Positions 27,630 through 37,798 are shown, counted from the first letter of the stretch. The stretch: DNA of 64,000 nt from Williamsia sp. CHRR-6 (GCF_018474015.1 NZ_JAHCSG010000002.1:186001-250000); one strand, 5' to 3'. A program made the numbers and translations. The notes: a model not told the origin generated them from the sequence alone.

Positions 27630-28901
27630 GTGAATGACAGCGACGAGAACCGCACCTCTGCCGCCACCGATGATCAGCGGCGCGCCGAGGTGCGCGCACT
27701 GAGTCGACTGGCCTTCTCCGAGATCGCCGGTGCCACCGCGGGGGTGGCCGATGTGCACTCCGCCATCTCCTCGCGCGTGTTCGCCGGGCTGCGGATGGGG
27801 CTGGGCGATCTCGTTGCCCCGGCTCAGGTGATGCACGACGCGATCGCCGGCGGCACCTACGCCATCATCACCACGGTCTGCGAGACCGCCGCCGACATCG
27901 CGGGCGAGACCGCCGACGGATGGGGCCGGCCGCCGTCGCAGACCACCAAGGGTGCGATGACCATCGCTGCGGTCAACGGGCTCATCGGCGATCACCTCGA
28001 CGAGAAGGACAGCCCGCTGGCCGCGCCGATGTCGGTGCGGGTGGCCGGGGTGGCCGTCGACCCCGATCGCGCGGCGCTGGCCGCAGCCTTCCCGCAGGCT
28101 TCGGGTCGACTGGTGGTGTTCTTGCATGGCCTGATGGAGACCGAGGCCGCGTGGACCCTCGGCGGCCGACCCACCTACGCCCAGCGGTTCGCCGACGATC
28201 TCGGCGCCACCGGCGTGGAGATCCGCTACAACACCGGACGGCACATCTCCCGCAACGGACATGATCTGGCGGTGCTGATGGACCGCCTGGTGGCCGAGTG
28301 GCCGGTGCCGGTCACCGAGATCGCCGTGATCGGCCACTCGATGGGCGGATTGGTGGCGCGCAGTGCGTGTCATCGTGGCTCGCTGGACGGGGCCGCGTGG
28401 GTGCAGCGGGTGCGCCAGGTGGTCAGCCTGGGCACCCCGCACCTGGGTGCGCCGTTGGCGCGGTCGGTCCACTACCTCAGTGCCGCACTGGATCTGCTGC
28501 CCGAGTTGCGACCGTTCGCCCGGTTGCTGCGTCGGCGCAGCGCTGGGGTGCGCGATCTCTTCCACGGTTCGCTGGTGGACGAGGACTGGAGCGGCCGTGA
28601 CCTGGACTCACTGGAGGTGGCTGCGGTACGCGAGATCCCGCTGCTGGCCGGTGTGGATCACTGCTTCGTCTCGGCCACCGTCACCGTCGATCCGCGCCAT
28701 CCGATCGGGCGGTTCATCGGCGATGGTCTGGTGCTGACCCCGAGCGCCTCGGGGCGTAACAAGCGGCGCCACATAGGTTTTCGTGATGAGGACGGTCTCG
28801 CGGTGTCGGCGGCGAACCATTTCACACTGCTCAACGACGACCGCGTCTACGCCTGGATCCTGGCTCGCCTGACCCCCACGGCGCTACTCGCCCACGGCTG
28901 A
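27630..28901 (+). CDS. Lipase-like alpha/beta hydrolase (PGAP1-like)
   Basis: A 423-residue protein without a signal peptide. The N-terminal helical region (residues 10-120) is Ala/Gly-rich. The hydrolase domain starts LVVFLHGLMETEAAW, has the nucleophile elbow VIGHSMGGLVARSA, SLGTPHLGAP, and a C-terminal histidine region NHFTLLNDDRVYAWI. HSMGGLVAR plus GTPHLG is the signature of PGAP1/lipase-like enzymes acting on large acyl substrates. Start GTG 27630 lies beside the operator above; the TTG at 27603 would place the operator inside the coding region and is rejected. Confidence 0.8.
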   Translation: MNDSDENRTSAATDDQRRAEVRALSRLAFSEIAGATAGVADVHSAISSRVFAGLRMGLGDLVAPAQVMHDAIAGGTYAIITTVCETAADIAGETADGWGRPPSQTTKGAMTIAAVNGLIGDHLDEKDSPLAAPMSVRVAGVAVDPDRAALAAAFPQASGRLVVFLHGLMETEAAWTLGGRPTYAQRFADDLGATGVEIRYNTGRHISRNGHDLAVLMDRLVAEWPVPVTEIAVIGHSMGGLVARSACHRGSLDGAAWVQRVRQVVSLGTPHLGAPLARSVHYLSAALDLLPELRPFARLLRRRSAGVRDLFHGSLVDEDWSGRDLDSLEVAAVREIPLLAGVDHCFVSATVTVDPRHPIGRFIGDGLVLTPSASGRNKRRHIGFRDEDGLAVSAANHFTLLNDDRVYAWILARLTPTALLAHG

Positions 28902-28918
28902 TCCTCGGCTCGGTGGCC

Positions 28919-30292
28919 TCAGTCGGACCCAGGTGGGCTCGACACCTCGGTCGCGGTGGGTGCGCTGGATCCCGGCTCGATGGCCGCAGCGGCCGGGACC
29001 GACGTCGTCGGTTCTGACGTCGGGGCCGTCGGCACGGTACCGGCGGGCGCCGGGGTCGTCGACGGGTCGAGTGCGGGACCAGTGGGTTCGGGGCCAGTGG
29101 GATCGGTTGATCCAGAACCAGATTGGGCGGTCGGCGGCGCAGGGGCAGCTGGAGGTGCCACCTGTGTTGCGGCCGCAGGTGCTGTGGTCGGCGTCGCGGT
29201 CGACGCCGGACCTGTCACCGACCTCGGCGCGGTCGCCGCCGCCCAGACCGCCGCGCTGCGTGCGGACGCCTCGGCGAACATCGCGGCGATCTTGGCGGAC
29301 GAGAGCGGGGACCCGATGCGCGCGGTGGTCGCGGTGCCCGGGCCGGCGGTGCGGTCATAGCCCACCTCGATCGCAGCACGCAGGATCGGGTCGAGGGCAT
29401 CGAGCACCGCGGTGGGAAAACCGAAGAGGTAGAACGGCATCAGCAGCGGTAGTCGGTCGGCGCGCACGGTGAGGAAACGGGTGGTGCCGATCCTGACGTC
29501 GGTGATGAGGGTGCGCGGGTCGGTGATGTCGTAGCGGCGGTAGTCCGGGTGCAAGAACCCCATCCCCAGTATCGCGTTGGTCACGGCGAGCAGATTGGTC
29601 ACGTCGACGGGGAAGTCGGCGATCCCGTCGTACTGCAACGCCACGTCGGTGGTCGGGTACGGGCTGGGTGGGGTGGCGCCGTCGAAGGTGATGCCGACCA
29701 GTGGCAGGTAGATGCCGGGCAGGCGAGCCATCACGCCGCCGTTGGGGCGGTTGGGATTTCCCAACACCAGGAACGAGAGATCCTCAGGCGAGCGCACCGG
29801 CTGCCCGGCTGCGGCGCCTGCGGCCAACGCGCGCACCGTCTTGGTCACCACGGCGGCGCTCGAGGAATACCCGACCACCAGGATGGTCGTGCCTGCTGCG
29901 GTTGTGGACAGTGCATCGATCAGGGTGAGTGACCCGATGCGCGTGGCGGCGTCGAACGGGGTCCACCCACCGATGTTGCCGCTGGTGAACGGGATGTCGG
30001 CGGGCCAGGTCAGCGGGGTGTAGCGATAGCCGGCGTAGGGGGTACCCGGTGCGGTCGAGAAGTATCCGCCGAGTAATCGGTCCATCGCGGTCCCGGTCGG
30101 ATTGGTGTTGCCGCCCATCACGTAGACCGTGGCTGCGGGGCCGGTCGCGGAGTCGGCTGCGGTCAGTCTGACCTCCGGGCCAGACACCGGGCCTTCGGTC
30201 ACGACCGTCGCCACCGACACGGCGACCGCGATGCTGAGCACGCGAAGGGCAGTGCTCGTCCCGGCTGCGCGCGCTGTGGACACGATTCTCAT
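28919..30292 (-). CDS. PE-PPE-domain secreted serine esterase
   Basis: A 457-residue exported protein. After an N-terminal signal segment (ALRVLSIAVAVSVATVV), residues 53-330 match the PE-PPE (cutinase-like) hydrolase domain: VYVMGGNTNPTG, TPLTWPADIPF, and VVGYSSSAAVV with the nucleophile probably Ser143. The last 110 residues are low-complexity Pro/Ala/Thr/Ser, as found in cell-wall-linked proteins. GGGGAGGG lies before the ATG at 30292. Such domains are typical of Mycobacterium and relatives. Substrate probably a lipid or wax ester, inferred. Confidence 0.82.
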   Translation of the reverse strand: MRIVSTARAAGTSTALRVLSIAVAVSVATVVTEGPVSGPEVRLTAADSATGPAATVYVMGGNTNPTGTAMDRLLGGYFSTAPGTPYAGYRYTPLTWPADIPFTSGNIGGWTPFDAATRIGSLTLIDALSTTAAGTTILVVGYSSSAAVVTKTVRALAAGAAAGQPVRSPEDLSFLVLGNPNRPNGGVMARLPGIYLPLVGITFDGATPPSPYPTTDVALQYDGIADFPVDVTNLLAVTNAILGMGFLHPDYRRYDITDPRTLITDVRIGTTRFLTVRADRLPLLMPFYLFGFPTAVLDALDPILRAAIEVGYDRTAGPGTATTARIGSPLSSAKIAAMFAEASARSAAVWAAATAPRSVTGPASTATPTTAPAAATQVAPPAAPAPPTAQSGSGSTDPTGPEPTGPALDPSTTPAPAGTVPTAPTSEPTTSVPAAAAIEPGSSAPTATEVSSPPGSD

Positions 30293-30441
30293 CGACTCGA
30301 CCCTCCCCGCGTCTGCCCGATCGAGATCGGATGAATCCGAGTGCAACTATCGCATGAGAATCCGACAAAACGCTTAATAATCCCATATCGCCCAGTTAGT
30401 TGCAGATGGGCAATCGCGAATTCACGGTTAGGATGACCGGC

Positions 30442-31599
30442 ATGGGGATTTCTGGGGGGATCCGGTGGCTGCTGCCTGCCGTGATGATCGTGACAACTGC
30501 GTTGGTGGCGGGATGTTCGTCCACGTCGCCGCGCTCGACACCTGAGCCGTCGGCCACGGCGACGCTCACCACCGCAGCGCTGCAACAAGCGCTCGACGCG
30601 CTGGTCGCGGCGGGCGCGCCGGCGGCGGTGGTCGAGGTGGTCAGTGGCGATCGCCGCTGGACGGGCTCGGCCGGGGTGCTCACCCGCGGCAACCCCGCCG
30701 TGGCGACCGGCGAGGCACCGTTTCGTATCTCCGGGATCACCAAGTCGATGGTGGCCGCGGTGATCCTGGACCTGGTCGCCGAGAAACGGCTCACACTCGA
30801 CACCGACGTCAACACGGTGGTCCCGGGACTGCTTCCCCGGGCGGTCACCATCGAGCAGCTGCTGGAACAGACCAGTGGGCTGCCCAACTACACCGCCACG
30901 ATGGCACCGCCCAACGTCGATTCCATCCTGGCCAACAGCGGGGTGGAACGCACCGACGCCGACCTGGTCGCCGCGGCGTTGACCCAGCCGTGGACCCAGA
31001 ACCCGGGCTCCAGTTACGTCTACTCCGACACCAACTATGTGGTGCTCGGCGAGGTGATCCGCACGCTCGACGGCGGTGTGCTGGCTGATTCGTTGCAGCG
31101 ACGCATCTTCGGGCCGGCCGGGATGACCGCCACCCGATACCCGGCCGACGCCGCGATGCCGCCAGGAGCGCTGCACGGGTATCTGGTCAACGGCACCGAC
31201 TACAAGGACGCCACCTCGTTCACGCCCAGCTTCTTCGGTGGCGCCGGTGCGTTGGTGTCGACGGTGGCTGATGTCAACCGCTTCTACCGGGCGCTGTTCA
31301 CCGGCAAGATCGTGCCGCCGGCCCTGGTGGCGCTCATGCAGGAGAAACCCGAGTCCGGGTACGGCCTCGGGGTGGTGGCCGCCCGGGACACCTGCGGCAC
31401 CGGATCGAAACTGCTGTTCGGGCAACGGGGTAACGGCTACGGCTACCGCTCGGTGTCGTTCTCCTCACCGGACGGCAGCCGCCAGCTGACGCTGGCGTGG
31501 ACAGCATCGGGTCCCGACCCCACCCGGGATCCGTTGGAGCAGCAGGCCACTGCGGCGATCAACGCCGCCATCACCTCCACCTGCCCAACCGGGGTCTGA
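30442..31599 (+). CDS. Beta-lactamase-fold lipoprotein with altered active site
   Basis: A 385-residue lipoprotein (lipobox LVAGC, Cys25) of the beta-lactamase / serine hydrolase (class C-like) fold: FRIxxxTKSM near residue 96, the LLEQTSGLPNY motif, YSDTNYVVLGEVI and GNGYGYRS. The usual SxxK is FRIG-S-x-T-K; here it reads FRIS-G-I-T-K, so the catalytic serine position is Gly98 and a serine sits one earlier. This was checked in the DNA (tcc ggg atc acc aag). YxN reads YSD. It may be inactive or use a different residue. Start ATG 30442 has AGGA upstream. A 17-bp tandem duplication covers the stop codon. Confidence 0.8.
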   Translation: MGISGGIRWLLPAVMIVTTALVAGCSSTSPRSTPEPSATATLTTAALQQALDALVAAGAPAAVVEVVSGDRRWTGSAGVLTRGNPAVATGEAPFRISGITKSMVAAVILDLVAEKRLTLDTDVNTVVPGLLPRAVTIEQLLEQTSGLPNYTATMAPPNVDSILANSGVERTDADLVAAALTQPWTQNPGSSYVYSDTNYVVLGEVIRTLDGGVLADSLQRRIFGPAGMTATRYPADAAMPPGALHGYLVNGTDYKDATSFTPSFFGGAGALVSTVADVNRFYRALFTGKIVPPALVALMQEKPESGYGLGVVAARDTCGTGSKLLFGQRGNGYGYRSVSFSSPDGSRQLTLAWTASGPDPTRDPLEQQATAAINAAITSTCPTGV

Positions 31600-31624
31600 A
31601 CACAGTCGGGGTCTGAACACAGTC
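31591..31624. repeat. 17-bp tandem duplication at gene end
   Basis: GGGGTCTGAACACAGTC occurs twice in direct tandem (31591-31607 and 31608-31624), the first copy containing the stop codon of the beta-lactamase-fold gene. Recent duplication; no clear role. Confidence 0.85.
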
Positions 31625-31644
31625 GGGGTGAATCGCGCTGAGGT

Positions 31645-34023
31645 TCAGTCGGTGTCGGCGGAATCGTCGGTGACCACCTCGACATCGGGATCGACCATGA
31701 TCATCTCACCGCCTCTGGCCTGACGTGCCTTGCCCACCGCGCGGACCAGCTGTCCGGCGCGCAGTTGCGCGTTGCTCGCCGCTTTACGTGGGGTGAACCG
31801 AAGGGCCAGCGCACCACTGTCGTCGGCCACCTCGACCACCAGGATCGCAACGTCGTGGTAGGTGTCCTCGGAGATCTCGGTGACGCGCCCCTCGACGGAG
31901 CTGAGGTATCCCGACATCAGGCCGTCGATGGCCAGGACGGCCGGCGGGGTGCTGTCGGTGTCGAGGGAGTCTGGTGCCTCGGGGTTGACGATCCGGGACT
32001 GCAGCCGTTCGACCTTGCGCGCCAGGCGTTCTTCGGCCATGTCGGGGAATGCTTTTCGGATCTGCGCCTGCACGTCGAAGGGGACGATGGTGGCCGCCGC
32101 GTGCGGGATGGCGCTGACCGCGCGTGCGATCTTGTCGGCGGTGCGGTCGTGGAGCAGTCGACCCAGAAACGGTGCGTAGGTGCGTCGTGGCAACAGCACG
32201 GTCACGTGTGAGCGGGCTGTGGATTCGAGTGCCTCGACCACCAGCCGTTGCACGCCTCGAGTGATACGGCGATCGGGGCAGTCGACGATCTTCAGCGGCA
32301 CCGTCAGCCCGAAGTGATCCCAGCGGTGTTGCAGCGTTCGGGCCTGGGCTTCGTCGGTCATCAGGTGGATGGCCACGAGACGGTCGGCGCGTAACCCGAC
32401 GCCGTATCGCACCGCCTCCAATACGGCCAGATCCAGCGAGTTCACCAGGATGATGGCGTCGTGCTGGGCGTAGTTGACACGCTCGGGTCGGTTGGTGCGG
32501 AAGTTGTCCAGGATGGCGGCCTCGGCGCTGTACTCGCGGTTGAGGCGGATCAGCACGGTGACCAGGAGTGGGAACACGACCACCACCAACCACGCGCCCT
32601 CGGTGAACTTGGCGATGGCGAAGATGCCAACGACCACGGTCGACACGATGCCCGCGCTGAGGTTGATGACCAGTTTGCCCCGCCAGCGCGTTTCCCGATG
32701 TGTCAGATGGTGTTTGGTCATACCGTAGCCGGCCATGGCGAACCCGGTGAACACCCCGATCGCGTAGAACGGCACCAGCGCGTTGACCGAGCCCCCGGTG
32801 AACAACAGCAGCAGGATGGAGCTGACGGCGAGCACCATGATGCCGTTGGAGAACACCAACCGGTGTCCGCGTCTACTGAGTTGCCGTGGCAGAAAGCGGT
32901 CGGCGGCGACGAAGTTCGCCAGGGCAGGGAACCCGTTGAAGCTGGTGTTGGCGCCGGTGAAGAGGATGGCAGCGGTGGCGATCTGCAGGGCGTAGTACAG
33001 CAGATGCCCGATGATGCTGTCGCCGAACACTTTTTTGGCGATCTCACTCAGCAGCGACGGGTAGCCGTCGGTGTAGGGCAGGGCGTGGGTGCGATAGGCC
33101 AGCCAGGCCACACCGGTCAGCAGGATTCCCAGTACACACGCCATGATGGTCAACACCAGCCGCGCGTTGGGGCCCTCGGGTTTGCGGAACGTGCCGACGG
33201 TGTTGGAGATCGCTTCCACGCCGGTCAGCGACGAGCCGCCGTTGGCGAAGGCGCGCAGGATGATCAGCAGGCTTGCCCCCGCGATCAATCCGTCTCCCTG
33301 GTGCACCTCGACCGTCCCCGCCATCGAGCCGGGATCGAACATCGTGAGGTTGCCGAGGAGGTCGCGGATGACGCCCACGACGATAAGCGCCAACACCATG
33401 GCGGTGAAGAAGTAGGTGGGAATGGCGAACGGTCGCCCGGCTTCGCGCAAGCCGCGCAAGTTGACCCACGCCATGATCACGACCACGCCGATGGTGATCT
33501 CGAGGCTGTAGGGGCCCAGCGGTCGGATGGCCGACACCACCGCCACCGTGCCGGCCGAGGCCTGCACCGCGACGGTGACCACATAGTCGATGAGCAGTGC
33601 GGCCGCGGCGATCTGAGCCACCCGAGGCCCGAAGTTGTCGCGCGCCACCACATATGACCCGCCTGCGCGGGTGTAGGTCATCACCACCTGTCGATACGAC
33701 GCGGCCACCAGGACCAGGATCACCAAGATGACCCCGGTGATGGGCAGCAGCAGCGAGAACGCGGCCAGGCCGGCGTAGGGGAGCAACTCCACCAGGATCA
33801 GCTCGGTGCCGTAGGCGGTCGAGGAGATGGCGTCGGGCGCCAGGACTCCCATGGCCACCGGATTGGACAGCCGCTCGTTCTTCAGCTGATCGCTGATCAT
33901 CGGTTTGCCCAGGAAGAGTCGTTTGAACGCGTACCCCAGCGTCTCGGGGACGTTGCGCTCGAGCTCGATCTCGGCTCGCCGTTCGCTCGGCGTTCCGGTG
34001 GCGTCAGACGACTTCGGGGACAC
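31645..34023 (-). CDS. KimA/YdaO-like APC-superfamily permease (potassium or amino acid uptake)
   Basis: A 792-residue membrane protein of the APC superfamily with 12 or so hydrophobic segments (SSTAYGTELILVELLPYAGL; ASYRQVVMTYTRAGGSYVVARDNFG; FANGGSSLTGVEAISNTV) and a long cytoplasmic C-terminal part (residues 500-792). It resembles the KimA (YdaO) potassium importers that in other bacteria respond to c-di-AMP; substrate is inferred. GTG 34023 is chosen because AGGAGG lies five bases before it; frames starting up to 34065 lack this. Divergent from lysX. Confidence 0.85.
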   Translation of the reverse strand: MSPKSSDATGTPSERRAEIELERNVPETLGYAFKRLFLGKPMISDQLKNERLSNPVAMGVLAPDAISSTAYGTELILVELLPYAGLAAFSLLLPITGVILVILVLVAASYRQVVMTYTRAGGSYVVARDNFGPRVAQIAAAALLIDYVVTVAVQASAGTVAVVSAIRPLGPYSLEITIGVVVIMAWVNLRGLREAGRPFAIPTYFFTAMVLALIVVGVIRDLLGNLTMFDPGSMAGTVEVHQGDGLIAGASLLIILRAFANGGSSLTGVEAISNTVGTFRKPEGPNARLVLTIMACVLGILLTGVAWLAYRTHALPYTDGYPSLLSEIAKKVFGDSIIGHLLYYALQIATAAILFTGANTSFNGFPALANFVAADRFLPRQLSRRGHRLVFSNGIMVLAVSSILLLLFTGGSVNALVPFYAIGVFTGFAMAGYGMTKHHLTHRETRWRGKLVINLSAGIVSTVVVGIFAIAKFTEGAWLVVVVFPLLVTVLIRLNREYSAEAAILDNFRTNRPERVNYAQHDAIILVNSLDLAVLEAVRYGVGLRADRLVAIHLMTDEAQARTLQHRWDHFGLTVPLKIVDCPDRRITRGVQRLVVEALESTARSHVTVLLPRRTYAPFLGRLLHDRTADKIARAVSAIPHAAATIVPFDVQAQIRKAFPDMAEERLARKVERLQSRIVNPEAPDSLDTDSTPPAVLAIDGLMSGYLSSVEGRVTEISEDTYHDVAILVVEVADDSGALALRFTPRKAASNAQLRAGQLVRAVGKARQARGGEMIMVDPDVEVVTDDSADTD

Positions 34024-34212
34024 ACCGACCTCCTGATGACGGGCCGGCATGACGGTCGACCTCACGAATGCGCGGCTGCGCGGGTACCAAGCCTAGGGTG
34101 CCGCGCCGGGTCGGGCATCCGGGAGCGCTGCCCGACCCGGCGCGCGGGGACCGGTCGCGGCGTGGACCGAGCACCCCGAATGCAGCTGTCTGTGCTGTTA
34201 GTGTCGTTTTTC

Positions 34213-37200
34213 ATGTCCGCAGCCACCTCTGTCGACGACCGGCGATCCACACCGTCGCCGCACCGCAGCACGCCACACCGTGGGAGCCCACGGCCGCGCC
34301 GGTGGTGGCGCAACGACGCGGTGGCCGAGCAGATCGCCACGTGGGCCGGACGCCTGCTCTACATCTCGGCGATTGTCTCGCTGCTGGCCATCCCGTTCCG
34401 GCATCTGCAGTTCACCGACCACGTGCTGGACCTGATCTCTCTGTTCAACATCCCGGCCGACCCCAGCATCTTCATCGTGTTGCTGGTGTTCGCGTTCGGT
34501 GGGGCGGTGCGTCGGCGGTTCCGTGCCGCGCATTCGGCGTTGCTGGTGGTCATGGGCATCTCTGTCGTCGACGACGTGCTGCTGCTGATCAGCAGCTACA
34601 CCAGTCCGGACGGGAAGTTGCACGGTCGCAACGGGATATCGCTCACCGCGGCCATGTTGTGGTTCGCTCTCGCCGTCGGCGTGGTGACCCTGCTGGTGTT
34701 CGCCTACTCGCGCCGCGCGTTCGTGGCGCACCTCGCCCCGCGATCGGTACGGGTGGCGTTGGTGGTGCTGTTGGGCGGGCTGGGCATCTCCTTCGCGGTG
34801 ACGTTGGCTCTGACCATCCTGTTCCCGCACCGTCTGCAAGGCTGGGATGAGGAGCTGGAGTGGGCCCTGCGTTCCACCCTCGGTGACCAGGCGCAGGTCG
34901 GGGATGCGTTGCTGGAGAACCACTCCGGGCACCATCTGATCTATGTTCTGGCCGGGTGGATGTCGGCCCTGGCCCTGCTGCTGGCCATCCTGGCGCTGTA
35001 TCGGGCCAACCGGGACAACGACTTCGTCGACGCCGATGAGGAACTGGCCGTACGCGAACTGCTGTTGCGCTACGGCGAGGACGACTCACTGGGCTACTTC
35101 GCCACGCGCCGGGACAAGTCGGTGGTGTTCTCCCCGGATGGCAAGGCCGCAGTCACCTTTCGGGTGGTGGGCAGCGTGAGTGTGGCCTCGGCCGACCCCA
35201 TCGGGGCGGTGCAGTCGTGGCCGGCCGCGGTCCAGGCGTGGATGCGCAACTGCCGCGACCACAGTCTGCTGGGTGCGGTTCTCGCGGCAAGCGAGGCCGG
35301 GGCCAAGGTGTACCGGGCGGCCGGTCTGCGGGTGTTGGCCATCGGCGACGAGGCGATCATCGACGTCGACGACTTCACCCTGCGGGGCGCGGCGATGAAA
35401 CCCGTTCGCCAGGCGGTCAATCGGGTGACCGCGGCCGGCTACACCACGGTGATCCGCCGCCACGGTGAGCTGTCACCGGAGGAACTCGACGAGATCGAAC
35501 GGCTGGCCGATGCCTGGCGTGGTGAGGAGGTAGAACGCGGGTTCTCCATGGCGCTCAACCGCGTCGGCGACCCGTCGGACGGGCGGTGCCTGCTGATCAC
35601 CGCCCTCGATGCCCACGGGACCATCAGAGCCTTCCTCTCCTTCGTGCCGTGGGGTGTGCGGGGGGTGTCGTTGGACCTGATGCGTCGGGACCGCAGCGCG
35701 GAGAACGGGGTGAACGAATACCTGGTGGCGCGCCTGATCGAGGCCGCACCCGATCTGGGGATCCGCCGGGTGTCGTTGAATTTCGCGGTGTTCCGGTCGG
35801 TGTTCTCCGGCGCCGAACGTGAGGGTGCGGGCCCGATGACCCGGCTGCTCGACGCCGTGCTGGGATTCGCGTCTCGCTTCTACCAGTTGGAGTCGCTGTA
35901 CCGGTCCAACCAGAAGTATCGCCCCGAGTGGGTGCCCCGGGTGATGTGCTACCACCCGTCGTTGACGGTGATGCGGGCGGCTGTGGCTCTTGGTGTGGCC
36001 GAGGGGTTTCTGCCGCATCTGGGCCCGAAGTTTTTGGTGGGCAACAAGACTCCCGACGAGCAGCCTCGGCGCACCGACCCCGACTTCCTCGCCGCCGCAG
36101 CCACCCTGGAACGCGATCTGTTGCTCGCGCGGGTCCCACCGCCGCGACTCAACGACCAACAGCGGATGCGCCGACGCAAGCTGGCCGCGATCTCCGAGTC
36201 GGGGGTGCAGGCCTACCCGGTTGCCGTCGCGCGAACGCACCGGGTGGCCGACGTGCTCGCCGAGCAGCGAGGCGTCGCCGCCGGGTCGAGAACTGGAGTG
36301 CAGGTGTCCATCTCGGGTCGTGTGCGGGTCCTGCGCGATCTCGGGGGCGTGTGGTTTGCGGTGATCGAGGACGCCGGCGCCCGGATCCAGGTGCTCAGCG
36401 AGTCGGCGATCGCCCGGCCCGGCGAACACGAACGACTGCGTCGCAGCGTCGATCTGGGCGATCTCATCAGCGTCACCGGCGAGGTGGTCGGGTCGCGCAG
36501 CGGTGAGCTGTCGGTGGCCGTGGCGTCGTGGGCGATGGCAGGCAAATGCCTGAATCCGTTGCCGCCCTTGAGCGCCGAGATCGGTGACGACGTCCGGGTA
36601 CGGGACCGGCCGCTGGACCTGATCACCAACCCCGCCGCGGTCGAACTGTTGGAACGTCGCTCGCGGGGTGTGCGGGCACTGCGGGACACGTTGTTCGCGC
36701 ACGACTTCCTCGAGGTGGAGACCCCGATGCTGCAGACCGTGCACGGCGGAGCCGCGGCACGACCGTTCAAGACCCACATCAATGCCTACGACCAGGAGCT
36801 GTTCCTGCGCATCGCCCCCGAGCTCTACCTCAAACGGCTGTGCGTGAGTGGGATGGGGGCGATCTTCGAGATCAACCGCAACTTCCGCAACGAGGGCGCC
36901 GACGCCACCCACAACCCCGAGTTCACCGCATTGGAGGCCTACCAGGCCTACGGCGACTACAACTCGATGCGGGTGCTGACCCGCGAGTTGATCCTCGCGA
37001 TGGCGGTCGCGATCAACGGCGAGCCGGTGGCCTGGCAGCCCGATGAATCCGGACAGCGCACCGCCGTACGCCTTGACGGTGACTGGCCGATCGTCACCGT
37101 GCACGCCGCGGTGTCGCGGGCCACCGGTACCACCATCACCGCAGGCACGCCCGCCGCCCAGGTGGCAGGCGTCGCTCGCGCCCACGGTGTGGAGGTGGCG

Positions 37201-37626
37201 GCGGGGATGTCGGCGGGCAAGCTGGTGATGGAACTCTATGAGGCGTTGGTGGAGAAGCAGACTCGCTTCCCCACCTTCTACTGCGACTTCCCGGTGGAGG
37301 TCTCGCCGTTGGCACGGCGCCATCGTGACGACCCCCGGCTGACCGAACAGTGGGACCTCGTCGGCTTCGGGGCCGAACTGGGCACCGCCTATTCGGAGCT
37401 GACCGATCCCGTCGACCAACGTGATCGGTTGACCGCCCAGTCGATGCAGGCCGCAGGCGGCGACCCCGAGGCGATGAGCCTGGACGAGGACTTCCTGCAC
37501 GCCCTGGGCTACGCGATGCCACCGACGGGCGGTCTGGGCCTGGGGGTGGACCGGCTGGTGATGATGCTGGCCGGGGTGTCCATCCGACCGACCTTGAGTT
37601 TCCCGTTCGTCCGACCGCAGCAGTGA
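34213..37626 (+). CDS. lysX: LysX: lysylphosphatidylglycerol synthase fused to lysyl-tRNA synthetase
   Basis: A protein of about 1137 residues. Domains in order: several membrane segments (residues 40-260), an MprF-type lysyl-transferase domain (DUF2156; LGYFATRRDKSVVFSP ... RGVSLDLMRRD), an OB-fold (VSISGRVRVLRDLGGVWFAVIED) and a class II lysyl-tRNA synthetase core with motif 2 (FEINRNFRNEGADATHNPEF) and motif 3 (GGLGLGVDRLVMML). It makes Lys-tRNA and transfers lysine to phosphatidylglycerol, giving resistance to cationic peptides in mycobacteria. Start uncertain: 34213 is chosen for length similar to known LysX; 34180 and 34036 are alternatives. A separate lysS is expected elsewhere. Confidence 0.93.
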   Translation: MSAATSVDDRRSTPSPHRSTPHRGSPRPRRWWRNDAVAEQIATWAGRLLYISAIVSLLAIPFRHLQFTDHVLDLISLFNIPADPSIFIVLLVFAFGGAVRRRFRAAHSALLVVMGISVVDDVLLLISSYTSPDGKLHGRNGISLTAAMLWFALAVGVVTLLVFAYSRRAFVAHLAPRSVRVALVVLLGGLGISFAVTLALTILFPHRLQGWDEELEWALRSTLGDQAQVGDALLENHSGHHLIYVLAGWMSALALLLAILALYRANRDNDFVDADEELAVRELLLRYGEDDSLGYFATRRDKSVVFSPDGKAAVTFRVVGSVSVASADPIGAVQSWPAAVQAWMRNCRDHSLLGAVLAASEAGAKVYRAAGLRVLAIGDEAIIDVDDFTLRGAAMKPVRQAVNRVTAAGYTTVIRRHGELSPEELDEIERLADAWRGEEVERGFSMALNRVGDPSDGRCLLITALDAHGTIRAFLSFVPWGVRGVSLDLMRRDRSAENGVNEYLVARLIEAAPDLGIRRVSLNFAVFRSVFSGAEREGAGPMTRLLDAVLGFASRFYQLESLYRSNQKYRPEWVPRVMCYHPSLTVMRAAVALGVAEGFLPHLGPKFLVGNKTPDEQPRRTDPDFLAAAATLERDLLLARVPPPRLNDQQRMRRRKLAAISESGVQAYPVAVARTHRVADVLAEQRGVAAGSRTGVQVSISGRVRVLRDLGGVWFAVIEDAGARIQVLSESAIARPGEHERLRRSVDLGDLISVTGEVVGSRSGELSVAVASWAMAGKCLNPLPPLSAEIGDDVRVRDRPLDLITNPAAVELLERRSRGVRALRDTLFAHDFLEVETPMLQTVHGGAAARPFKTHINAYDQELFLRIAPELYLKRLCVSGMGAIFEINRNFRNEGADATHNPEFTALEAYQAYGDYNSMRVLTRELILAMAVAINGEPVAWQPDESGQRTAVRLDGDWPIVTVHAAVSRATGTTITAGTPAAQVAGVARAHGVEVAAGMSAGKLVMELYEALVEKQTRFPTFYCDFPVEVSPLARRHRDDPRLTEQWDLVGFGAELGTAYSELTDPVDQRDRLTAQSMQAAGGDPEAMSLDEDFLHALGYAMPPTGGLGLGVDRLVMMLAGVSIRPTLSFPFVRPQQ

Positions 37627-37798
37627 GGCTGGTTCTGGGCGTGCTCGGTACTGTCTGCACCAAGTCTGCTGTGATGTACGCCTGGACGGGAACATTTCCG
37701 GTCGGTGCGACTCTCATCTGTGGACCCACCGACCGGCGCCGACCTCCCGCACCATCCCCACCGTTTGCACAACGGGCGTACCGACGAGGAAGCAACAG

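Noticed and set aside
32461-33657. 398-codon plus-strand frame opposite the KimA-like permease
   Set aside because: Low-complexity Glu/His/Asp/Arg composition without motifs; the permease is well supported by homology and ribosome binding site.
35473-37695. 740-codon open frame on the minus strand opposite lysX
   Set aside because: It is antisense of lysX. Long shadow frames are normal at this GC content, its product is His/Gly/Arg-rich with no family motif, and lysX is clearly real.
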